NCBI RefSeq assembly: GCF_002994745.2
Contig: NC_037094.1
Coordinates: 43,165,139 to 43,229,138 of the forward strand
DNA from: Rosa chinensis
Lineage: Eukaryota; Streptophyta; Magnoliopsida; Rosales; Rosaceae
Direction of reading: 5' to 3'
DNA: 64,000 nucleotides
The position numbers and the translations under genes were made by a program. Under the pieces are notes generated by a model. It ran no database searches and was not told the origin of the DNA. It saw only the letters and a list, made by a program, of their open reading frames with translations. Positions 55,266 to 64,000 of this stretch are shown piece by piece (the first letter of the stretch is position 1; each line of letters opens with the position of its first letter).

Positions 55266-56520
55266 ACTACGAAGAGAAGTGGACACAGCACATCTTGAAA
55301 ACAGTGGAGCGAAAAATAAGGAAGCACTTTTTTTTTCCCTGTGAGATAGGAATAGAGCAAGGCAGTTGTGAAATACCTGTGTAAAATTTGAAACACCTGT
55401 CCCTTAGCAACTCTAGAAATTGCCAAAGAAGACCTACAGTTAGATATGTACTAGTCTATCGCATAAAAACTCTTTGAGCTTTTCTACAATAGTGTTCTTA
55501 CTCAAACATGCTTTTGGGAAGAAGTTAGTTAGTATCACTCCTTTTAAATTGCAGATTGCACAGTGAAATCGATCATCAAGGCTGAAATGCATATGTCTAT
55601 TCAAATTCTAGTTTCCACAACAGCTATTACAAAATGTTTTTTTCACAAAACATAAGCAAGGAAACACATCACAGATCGTAACTGATTGGAAAATGGAAAT
55701 ATTAGGCCTTTAGTAAATAAATATGTAGAGCAAGCAGTTTTAAACTTGTAATAGGCAGTCCTAAGCTAGCTCTGTCCTTGAGGTGGCCCTCTTTGATCAT
55801 TGTATTCTTGTAAATTTCTTATAGTTTGTAAAAATAAAGACATCTAACTCTTTACTATTTCCCAACTCGTCAAGTTGACAACCACCCTCTAATAATGTGT
55901 TAAATTTTTGTCTATAATATTAGTTCTACTTAATCATGTTAATGTTTATTGAAAATGAATGAACTTGTTTCAATTATATGGTCTCACACTCTCACCTATT
56001 GTTCAACCCAAAGAAAAAAAATATATGCGCCTCTGAACACTCCTGGTTCCGCCTTTGTTGATCTCTAACTTTGCAATAATGCATCTCATAAGATAGGCAA
56101 TTATAATTGAAGCCATGATAGCGAAGAATTTCAGTTTTATCAAAATAAAATATGTATCCCTATTCTAGAGAGGGGGTAGAGAACACTATTATGTTCATTG
56201 ACGGTTATTGAAACCGCAAATAATCAACTGCTTATCTCAAATGTAAATATATCAATTGCTTGTCTGAAACATGCTTTACAGGAAGTAAGTAGAAAAGACA
56301 CATGGCAATGCATCAACACATTGCATAAGTACTCTACTGATCAATGGCAGCGCACGAAAAACTAATTTATAGATATAACAGGAAGAGCAACAGAATAAGC
56401 CTATCTTTTATATAGCAAACAACTTAGCTCTGCAGCTCCTTCTTGATACAATAAGTATGAACAAAATGAACACACTCAAACCACTAGGCACACCTTTCAA
56501 ATGGAGGGAATCATTTCACC
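55266..56520. other. Spacer between the duplication and the second dehydrogenase gene
   Basis: AT-rich, with no gene or clear element. The last 200 bp are the probable 3' UTR of the minus-strand gene. Confidence 0.5.
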
Positions 56521-57441
56521 TCACTTTCCATTTAGCCTCTCTATAGCAGTGATAAGACCTTGCGTACCAAGCTTCCCGTCCCCATTAGCCACCATACCCG
56601 AAAACAACTGCTTGCACAATGCAGCACCCGGCAACACTACTACTTTCCCATCCTCACCTTCCTCCACAACATCCACTCCCATCCCCATATCCTTCACCAT
56701 GTACTCAGCAAAACCACCAGGCCTGAAGTCCCTCTCAATCATCCTCTCCCCAAACAACTCCATTACTTTAGACCCCGCCGCCCCGCCCCTCACCGCCTCC
56801 ATAAACCGCCTCACATCCAACCCGGCCCGCTCCGCAAACACCAACCCTTCACTCAATCCAAGCAAATTCGCCCCCACGGTGATCTGGTTACCAATTTTAC
56901 AACTCTGGCCGCACCCTGCCGGACCCATATAAGTAACCTTCCCCATAATCTCAAACAATGGCGCCAACCACTCCACCACCGAGGCATCCCCACCGGCGAG
57001 TATAGCAAGCTTGCCTTCCCTGGCGCCAATGTCACCGCCGGACACCGGCGCGTCGACGGACCAGCAGTCCTTGGCGCGTGCGGCGTCGAAAATCTCACGC
57101 GCGAGGGCGGGATGGCTGCTGGTCATGTCGACGTTGACGCAGTTGGGATTGAGGCCGGAAAGAAGGGCGTTCGGGCCGAGGACATTTGATCGGACATCGG
57201 ACGGGTGGCCCACCATGGTGAAGACGACGTCGGCGCGTTGGGCGAGTTGAAACGGGGAGTCGGCGAGGTGGGCCCCCTGGGATTGTAGGGGAGCGGCTTT
57301 GGAAGGAGTGCGAGCGTAGACGATGAGGGAGTAGCCGGCTGAGATAAGGCGGGAGGCCATGGCGGCACCCATGACGCCGATGCCAATCCAGCCTATGCGG
57401 GTTTGGGCAGGAGAGATGGGGTTTGGGTAAGGAGTCCCCAT
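56521..57441 (-). CDS. 3-hydroxyisobutyrate dehydrogenase-like protein, second copy
   Basis: The minus-strand frame from ATG 57441 encodes 306 residues, MGTPYPNPISPAQTRIGWIG, closely related to the gene at 50504. It has GWIGIGVMG (17-25), DAPVSGGDIGAREGK (from 130) with the full SGG substrate motif, and the catalytic Lys in GCGQSCKIGNQ (182). GC content is higher than in the first copy, and long frames on both other strands here are shadows. The frame is open 43 codons further upstream (to 57570), but that part resembles a LINE RNase H tail. The start at 57441 is chosen because it aligns with the other copy. The gene is intronless and tail to tail with its paralogue. Confidence 0.92.
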   Translation of the reverse strand: MGTPYPNPISPAQTRIGWIGIGVMGAAMASRLISAGYSLIVYARTPSKAAPLQSQGAHLADSPFQLAQRADVVFTMVGHPSDVRSNVLGPNALLSGLNPNCVNVDMTSSHPALAREIFDAARAKDCWSVDAPVSGGDIGAREGKLAILAGGDASVVEWLAPLFEIMGKVTYMGPAGCGQSCKIGNQITVGANLLGLSEGLVFAERAGLDVRRFMEAVRGGAAGSKVMELFGERMIERDFRPGGFAEYMVKDMGMGVDVVEEGEDGKVVVLPGAALCKQLFSGMVANGDGKLGTQGLITAIERLNGK

Positions 57442-57570
57442 CACAGAGCTGACGCAGGAACTTAGATCAGCACAAACATCTGCCGCAAAATTTGTTTCCC
57501 TACAAATATGTGCTTGAAGGTTATGTCCTCCAAATGCGAGGCAATTTTGTGGAATTGCTGTATTCTCCAA
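57442..57570 (-). pseudogene. LINE RNase H tail relic, in frame with the dehydrogenase
   Basis: The minus strand reads NLQAHICRETNFAADVCADL, matching the Y-R-E-x-N-x-x-A-D-x-L-A end of plant LINE RNase H domains (compare FRKANFAADALANMG at 47054-47480). It joins the dehydrogenase start without a stop. It may be promoter or leader in practice. Confidence 0.6.
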
Positions 57571-58980
57571 GGGAGGCTAATCTGTTTTTGTGTGATGCAG
57601 TGTAGCTTCCTCACTCCTTTCCTTGCTGCGTGCTGAGAATTTCTAGACTATTTGTTTTTGTTTTTGTTTTTGTTTTTTTAATCAAATTAAAATTCATTCC
57701 AACCACATCCATAGCAAGACATCAAGAAACTAAAATTACGCTTCTGCACTTGAAACAGGAGCGACTTAGTGATTCATCATTCATTGATGACAATTAAACT
57801 CGGCAACTTATTTATTCAAATTGACAAACTACTATCGCAGTTATGGGGACATGTGACTAAAACAATGAAATGTTGTGTGGGTCACTCTAGATGTGATTGG
57901 GTCATTACTGAACCGCGCGGCTTTAAGTCGGGTAGGGGTTCGGTCCTATTGATAGCGGACCAGCTACCAAAATCTAAACACACGTTGGAATTCAAGACGA
58001 CAACCTTAATGCGAAAGAGCAAGAACTTGTTTGAGATCTAAAAATAGATTAAAAAAAAAGCAATAATGAAACACCAACTTAGTCATAGTCGATCACTAGC
58101 AACATCTTTATGACTACTGCTATCCTCCTCGAGCCAACAATAACCACCATCATACATGGCGAGTATTCGTCCGAATCAAAACAAATATCTATACATGACG
58201 TCGATCCCCACTTACGACCCATCATGACCAACAACCACCCTATACCAGTAGCTCTATGAACCCACTAGGTCGACAACAATGGATCGAACCACCCAACCTC
58301 CACCCCCTTAGCCTTTCGTGCTCGACCCCCCATCCCTTCCCAGCCCAAACATCCCCAATCTTTACTAATAACTCACACAGCAGCAGCAACCACCACCAAC
58401 GTTGTCTTTCATCATTGACTTGCCCTAGCTCTTTTCCAGACAGCCACTTACATAGACTAGATTGGCATTTCCAATTTGACTTTTTATGGTTCTTCTTTTC
58501 TCTCACCTACATCGATGTCACATGTCGTCTCTACGTCCCGGATCACAACATGTACTCTTTTTGGCTAATGTGATTGGTCCACATGCAAGTACTTGTTACT
58601 AATCAATCTCTTTAACATAATTTGTTATTTTCTTTACATTCCATAATTGAACTCAGGTGGAATTTCTCAATTCTGTTGGTTGGAACCATCAATTGATCGA
58701 CAATTGGCAATACCACATGGTATTCTAGAGTCATATAATACTAATATTTTGTACTGCGTTACAATTGAAGACAAACTGAGAATATTATATATATTTTGTG
58801 AAATTCTTTTCAAAGTTTGATTCTTTGTCTAACTACCAAAATGGTGCATGAATTTTATTGAGGTCTTGCCGAAATTTACAACATTTCCTAGCATGATAAA
58901 AAAAATATAATAAATATATATAAATAAGCATAAAGGTTAAGAAAAAGTGTAAAATTAGGGGAATAATTACTAGGTAATTA
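57571..58980. other. Intergenic stretch without a recognised gene
   Basis: It has a (TTTTTG)n run at about 57650-57676 and CT-rich DNA near 58260-58450 that is open on both strands but matches no family. Nothing else is supported. Confidence 0.5.
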
Positions 58981-58984
58981 TGGA

Positions 58985-59150
58985 CCTAACAATGGACTCG
59001 AACCATGAGTTGGGCTAGACTTTACATTCAACTAAATGAGCAGGCATGAGCCCGGCACGATAATAAATGGGTCGGATGGAACACGACACAAAGCATAAAT
59101 CAACCCGCTTAAAATGGGCTGGGCTGGGCTGGGCTGAGCCATGTCGGCCC
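58985..59150 (-). mobile_element. Truncated relative of the hAT element at 47936
   Basis: In reverse complement this shows GCCCATTTTAAGCGGGTTGA, GCTTTGTGTCGTG and CCATTTATTATCGTGC, aligning with the left part of the hAT element. It ends abruptly at the next LTR. Confidence 0.6.
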
Positions 59151-59151
59151 T

Positions 59152-60080
59152 GTGATGCCCTGGAAATTCGTAATTATTTTCTGAGGATTTTCCGGAATCT
59201 AATTTTTGGTTGTTGGACGGTTTCGTGGCTCGTGGATGGAGCGGAAGTGTTTCGGATGAATTTTTATTCGGAAAGTATGACTTTAGGAGGTAGCAAAGGT
59301 TGACTTTTGAAGCGTTGGGATTCTCCTAAAACTTCCTTCATGAAAGTTGTAGAGCGCGTCGATACGAGTTCATGGACATGTGGAACGCGAGAATCGGAGT
59401 TCGTATGAGAAAGTTATGAGCGTTTGAAGTTTTGGGAAAATTCTATAAATAGTAGTTTCCATTTTCGGAAACTTACTATTTCCATTTCTTTCATTCTTCT
59501 TTTTCCGGAAATCAGAAGCTCTGTTCTCTCTCTTCTTTGCGCGTGACCCGACCCGAACCCGGCGACCCGACCCGGATTTTCCGGCGATCTCCGGCCACCT
59601 CTAACCTTGAAACCTGCACAGAACGATTCGCCTCTCTCGTGCGGTCGTCTCTGTGGCAGCCTCTTGCGGCGATTCGTGGTGGAGGAAGTGCAGCAAAGCG
59701 GTGCAGTTGGAGGATTTCGGACCCGGTCGGAAATCCTTGTTCCGACGTCGGCGAGACTTCAAGCCTTCTTGGTTGAGCTCAGAGCAGCCTCCTTGATCGA
59801 TCCTTGGTGGTTGTTTGGATCGATTCACGTGAAACCTTGTTCAATTCAGTCCGGATTACTGTTCACGGCTTGTGAGGTAGTTTTCGACCCTTTATGCTTG
59901 TTTTCTGACTTCGAGCTAGTTATGAGAATTCACAAGCATGCTTAGATGAAGCTTTTTGATGTTGGGAGTTTTGTGAAATAATGAGTTTTTGGCCGGCGGC
60001 GGTGCACCACCGTCTGTGGTGGCGTTCCGGTGGTGTTCCGACCACTTAAGGAACTGTTTTTGGTATTTGTTGATATCTAA
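59152..60080 (+). mobile_element. LTR-like sequence of a gypsy-type element
   Basis: It starts TGTGATGCCCTGGAAATTC directly after the truncated hAT copy. It has AAAGTTGTAGAG and ATCGGAGTTCGTATGAGAAA motifs shared with solo LTR C, a TATA box (TCTATAAATAG, 59442-59452) and a GC-rich leader. No coding frame is secure. The right end is not defined. Confidence 0.5.
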
Positions 60081-61182
60081 AAGTCCAGCGGTAGCTAGAC
60101 CTTAGCTAACGCTGATCCGGTGTGCGGATCGGTACTTGTGTTGTTCTCGAAGTTCCCGTTACCTGTCAAGTGAAATACAATGGGCGTCAGAGGGAGACCG
60201 CGCCGGGCGGTCTTCTGCTCTCCGATGCCTAAGTTAGTCAATGTATTTGTGTTGACAAAGTAACAGTAGATAAGTATTGAATGCCCCCTAAATGAGGAGA
60301 GAGGAGAGAACCTTTTATAGGTGAGGAAGAGGTTGATCTTCTCTTTGTTTTCGATGTGGGACTGATATGCTTCAGTTCCCAGTTTCAGAAGCTTCTGATG
60401 CCATCTTGGCGTGGCTCGTGGCGGCGCGTCGGCGGTGATCTGGAGGTGGTTCGACGCTGAGGCTGTAGCCTGCCTGGCGGTGTGTCTGCATGTCATTCCT
60501 TTAGTTGGAATTAGTACCTTTGGCGGTACAATGAGCGTGGCCCATTATAGCTAATTATGTTTGCAAATGTACATGTATGTACAAGTCCCCCAAGTCCCCA
60601 ATCAAGGAGGGCAATCTTGGTTGGGGAGTTGTTCGGCGGTTTGTAGCGTTTTCTTCCGCTAGACTTGCAAGAGCATAATTAGCGTCAGTGCGTTGTCAAC
60701 CGTTGGTTTTACTGAGCAAACGCTTTATACCCTTTCGGGTGGGCCCCTGCTGGGCCCCCCAGTGAGTCCCCCACTCCCCGGAGAAGATAGACCTCCGGAT
60801 GGTCGGCAAGTTGTTTGTTGAGGGGGAACTGCACGGAGCAGAGGGTGTTGGGTAGCGAGCCCAACGTTTAGCACCCAGATGACGGGGGTCAACGTGCCTG
60901 ATCAGAGCCGTCGTAGACTGTTGACTAGTCCCCGTGTCCCGTAGGGACGGTCTGACGGTAACGCCGCGTGGCGGACGTTGTCAGAGAGGCGTGGCCTTGG
61001 GATACGCATTTTGGCGGATATCCCCCCGCTAAATGTAGCAGGAAGCAGTGTCCGGCAGACGTGCCTGGCGGTATTTTGTTTGAACGGTATTGCGTTTAAA
61101 CAAAGCACGCAGTTTGCAAGATGAAAGTGGGTTCCGCCAGAGGTGTACAGAGGAAGATACCCGGCTTGCAGAACGGTATAGG

Positions 61183-61345
61183 GAGAAGTTCTGCCGGCGG
61201 AGTTTCGCTCAACGGAGACTTCGTCTCTTGGAAGATAACAAGTGAGAAGTTCTGCTGGCGGGGTTTCGCTCAGCGGAGACTTCGTCACTTGGAAGATAAC
61301 AAGTGAGAAGTTCCGCTGGCGGGGTTTCGCTCAGCGGAGACTTCG
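61183..61345. repeat. 61-bp tandem repeat, about 2.6 units
   Basis: Units starting GAGAAGTTCTGCCGGCGG at 61183, 61244 and 61305 share GTTTCGCTCAGCGGAGACTT and differ at few positions. Confidence 0.9.
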
Positions 61346-61916
61346 GACGGTATTGTGAAGTCGTCCCCGTGGTGGTTAACACGCGTCGAACCCATAGAGG
61401 GTTAGCGTGCGTAGGCTTGTCTCCTAAGCCTGTCCGTCTTCTTGCATTTAATGATAGTAAATGTGGGTTTCGTAACCAAGGTGACGCCTCGGGTACTCCG
61501 GAGAGTGAGTAGAGACTTACGACACGTGTACGGCTGGTATGTGATGTCGTTATGAAGCGGACGGCTTAGGACGCATTGACGCTGACATAAAAGGGGGGAA
61601 CCTTGGGAGATTTCATCACTTTGTGAAAATTTGAAAACCTAGTCATCGTCTTCAAGCTCTGTTTGTCCAAGACCGAAGAAAGAGTTTGCCGAAGCTTGGG
61701 TATACCGTTCCCGGAGAGACGACGATCGCAGCCCCCTAAGATTAATGTGCACCATTGTGTCATAGACTTCATCACCGAGGTTGGTATCTGGATTTCCCCC
61801 CTTTTTTTTTTTTTTGTTTCAGTGGGTCTGCTATTTTCTGGGTCTTGTTTTTGTCTTTCTGGGAAGATTGCTGGTTTTGTTGGGCGTGTTCTGAGGTGTA
61901 AAATGAGATTTTTTTT

Positions 61917-61940
61917 GGGGGGGGGGGGGGGGGGGGGGGG
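61917..61940 (+). repeat. Uninterrupted run of 24 G
   Basis: T(8)G(24) within the putative leader intron. It is long for a plant genome and prone to slippage or assembly error. Confidence 0.9.
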
Positions 61941-62120
61941 TTGAATTATGGTTGGCAAAGCGTTAGTGCTTAGGGATTTAGATGGCCGAATCTGGGTTGA
62001 GTGCGTTTGTTCGTATTTTGGCATTTTCTGGGTTTTGTTCTTGATGCCCTTGGCTATAACTGATGTAAGAATAGGCTAGATCTGTGTTTGTGCTAACTGA
62101 TGTGGGTTTTAGGGTTTGGG

Positions 62121-64000
62121 ATGGCTAATGTCATAGAGATTTCGAGCAGTGAGGATTCCGGGTCTGATGTGTCGTTCAGCGCTGCGGATAGGATTTTTAT
62201 TGATTCGTTGCGTCCGTCTGCCCATGCAGGAACCTCACTGCCAGAACCGCTAGAAGTTGAGCCACAACAGACCATCCCCTGGGAAGTAGCTATGGGTCGT
62301 GGTTCGCGTCCAGAGAGCTCAATGGCGGGTGAGGCCGCTGCTGCCAAAGCTAGGCGCGATGAGCGTTTGGTGAGCAATAGTGCTGCTAGCGGCTCCGCTG
62401 GAGAAGGAGAAGTAGCGGGGCAGAATGCTGAGTCGGCGTGGTTCCTCTCGGATGGCACCGCCGTCGACGAGGCAGGAGGGCGGATGGACGCCGCCGCTGT
62501 TAACCGAATGAAGCAGACGTTCCGGTTGCCGGGCTCTGTGAAGCTGCGCCCGCCGACAGCGGATGAGAAGGCCTCGATTCTCCCGGCGGGATTTGCTGCC
62601 ATTCATGAGGCGATATTCTGCCAAGGAGTGACATTCCCGCTGGTGCCAAATCTCCAAATCCTGGTGTGCGAATTTGGCCTTGCCTTTGGTCAGATTTGCC
62701 CCAACATGTGGCGGTTGATGTTGGCCATGAACTCACTTTGGCGGTTGTCCGGGTGCGAGGGGCCTACTGTGGCGGAAGTGCTTCACTTCTACGAGCTGGT
62801 GTATGTGAAGCGCTGAGGTTGCAAAGGGCAAGTGAACTTGAGCCGCAGGCAGGGAGCGCCCAAGCTGATCGAGAATCTAAGGGACTCAATGTCCTACTGG
62901 CAGGGGACCTTCTGCGTCGCCACAGAGGGTTGGGAGTATCATGCCAGGTCGAACGAGGAAGGGCCGACATTTAGGATTAAGTCGGAGTTCCAACCCATTC
63001 GAGGTTGGTAACCGGTTTCCGCTGAACGTAGTTGGCGGGTTCACGTATTTGCACTTGTATTCTCACTAACGATTACCGTTTTTGTGCAGCGGGACTGCGG
63101 TACACGCTAACGCGCGAAGAAGAGTGTCGCGTAGCGAGGATCAGAGGTTACTGGCGGAACCGCAACTTGCTGGATTTCCGACTTCTGACTGGTTGGGAGT
63201 TGCTGGTCGACCAGCGGTTAACGCGTTCCATTGGTGAAAAATCTCCGCCATACCGTTTTCTCTCTTTTTTTTTTTTTAGAAACCCCGCCGGGTAATAAAT
63301 CAAGTCGCGACGCTTTTGAAAAGGCCATGGACCGTGCGGAGATAGACAACTTTCTGGAGGCCATGTACGCCGAGGGCTGGCGGCCCAGCAGACGCTGGTG
63401 AACCCCGAGACACTGGCGCTGAGTCAGTCCGAGGTTCCTGTGGTGCTGCATATGCCGCACCACTCCCATCTTGGTGAGGATGGTCTGCCGGTAGTGCAGG
63501 CGGGGACCGAAGCGGCTGGCGGGGAGAGGGGAAGCGTTGCAGCTGGGCAACAGAAGGAGCGGATGCCTGCCCACAGGCGTGGCCCTCAAAAGGGGAAGGT
63601 GGTGCAACCGGCGGATAGTGTCATTGTGACAAGGGAGGAGCCGCCAGTGAGGGTGACGAGGACCGCCGCTGGGACCCAAAAGGCGCTGGAGAGAAAACGC
63701 CGGCAGGTTGATTCTCCTGACGAGGAAGAGGGAGAGGAGGTGGAGGTGATTGGGGCCCGCCGACAGAAGAAGGCTCGACAAGTTCCTTCGAAAACTGTTG
63801 CGGTGGAGGGAGAGGCGCCCGCCGTTAGTGAGCTGGACTCGTTTGCCGAGTATGCTGCGTTCATGACAGATGGTGAGCGGGAGTTCCTCTTCCATCTATG
63901 CGAACGGCTAGGGTTCGGCGGCCTAGCGGGTATCTCGCGCCCCACGGCAATTGACCAATCGCCTTTCAGCTCGGCGTTTGGTCAAATTGCGGCGGGACTG
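62121..64000 (+). pseudogene. Transposon-encoded protein resembling the putative gypsy-type transposon domain, damaged and cut by the window edge
   Basis: Exons 62121-63003, 63090-63233 and 63280 onward join in phase. The start MANVIEISSSEDSGSDVSFS is acidic and Ser-rich. Then ILPAGFAAIHEAIFCQGVTF and PNMWRLMLAMNSLWRL resemble the domain called putative gypsy type transposon in plant proteins of retroelement origin. TGA at 62814-62816 interrupts the frame, which goes on with NLRDSMSYWQGTF and FRLLTGWELLVDQRL. A one-base loss near 63375 shifts the frame into a Glu/Lys-rich hydrophilic tail (LAAQQTLVNPETLALSQ onward), open to the window end. The family role is unknown. Stop and shift suggest a dead copy. 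Confidence 0.6.

Larger units (their letters stand above)
60081..62111 (+). other. GC-rich transposon leader with a spliced 5' exon
   Basis: It contains an imperfect CCCCAATCAAG/CTTGGTTGGGG hairpin near 60595-60630, a 61-bp tandem array, a leader ending in a possible donor at 61779/61780 and an acceptor TTTTAG at 62111. A G-run of 24 lies in the intron. The region is probably the 5' part of the element that encodes the gene starting at 62121. Confidence 0.4.

Noticed and set aside
56560..57189. Long plus-strand frames opposite the second dehydrogenase gene
   Set aside because: Same reason: mirror frames of a high-GC gene without domain content.
60095..61288. Minus-strand frames of 128-133 codons
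   Set aside because: Lie in the GC-rich leader of a retroelement, partly over a tandem repeat, with no domain match.
63218..63945. Minus-strand frames of 119-225 codons at the window end
   Set aside because: Mirror frames of the plus-strand transposon gene, whose spliced frame is in phase and protein-like.

Overview
This is a transposon-rich stretch of a plant nuclear genome. Intron-containing genes of plant type, Ty1-copia and Ty3-gypsy LTR elements, hAT, Mutator and MITE relics, L1-type LINE pieces and an integrated pararetrovirus all point to a eudicot. A Rosaceae source is my best guess from the look of the repeats, but nothing in the window proves it. Only four protein genes look intact: a mitochondrial bL27 ribosomal protein (13776-14410, +), a legumin-type bicupin (15544-18320, -) and two intronless 3-hydroxyisobutyrate dehydrogenase-like genes (50504-51448, +; 56521-57441, -).

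Layout. 1-2500: a broken receptor-kinase tail and an AUX1/LAX auxin-carrier pseudogene, then a 166-bp tandem repeat. 3.8-11.1 kb: a degenerate endogenous caulimovirid with a tRNA-Met primer site, movement, capsid, protease and RT/RNase H coding regions broken by stops and frameshifts, a further unrecognised coding region and a TATA promoter. 11.5-12.6 kb: a LINE-like insertion with poly(A) and 14-bp target duplications. 12.8-14.4 kb: the bL27m gene. 15.3-19.0 kb and 40.9-44.7 kb: the two arms of an inverted duplication carrying the bicupin, intact on the left and pseudogenised on the right. A third exon-1 fragment and a promoter relic lie beside the right arm.

Between the arms: a foldback MITE (19.1 kb), a Pack-MULE-like element with a captured steroid-binding-protein exon (19.4-20.9 kb), LTR-like and tandem repeats (21-24.6 kb), and a Ty1-copia element (24.9-38.7 kb) broken by three solo LTRs and one LINE-like insertion. 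One solo LTR (31011-33407) holds the most unusual feature seen: ten units with a conserved 13-nt core flanked by stems whose sequence differs from unit to unit while the two sides remain complementary.

45-50 kb holds a second Mutator-like element of the same TIR family, a LINE RNase H relic and a candidate solo LTR with a nested hAT element. 50.5-57.5 kb holds the convergent dehydrogenase pair separated by a direct duplication. 59-64 kb is GC-rich retroelement sequence, including a spliced, damaged transposon gene that runs off the window edge.
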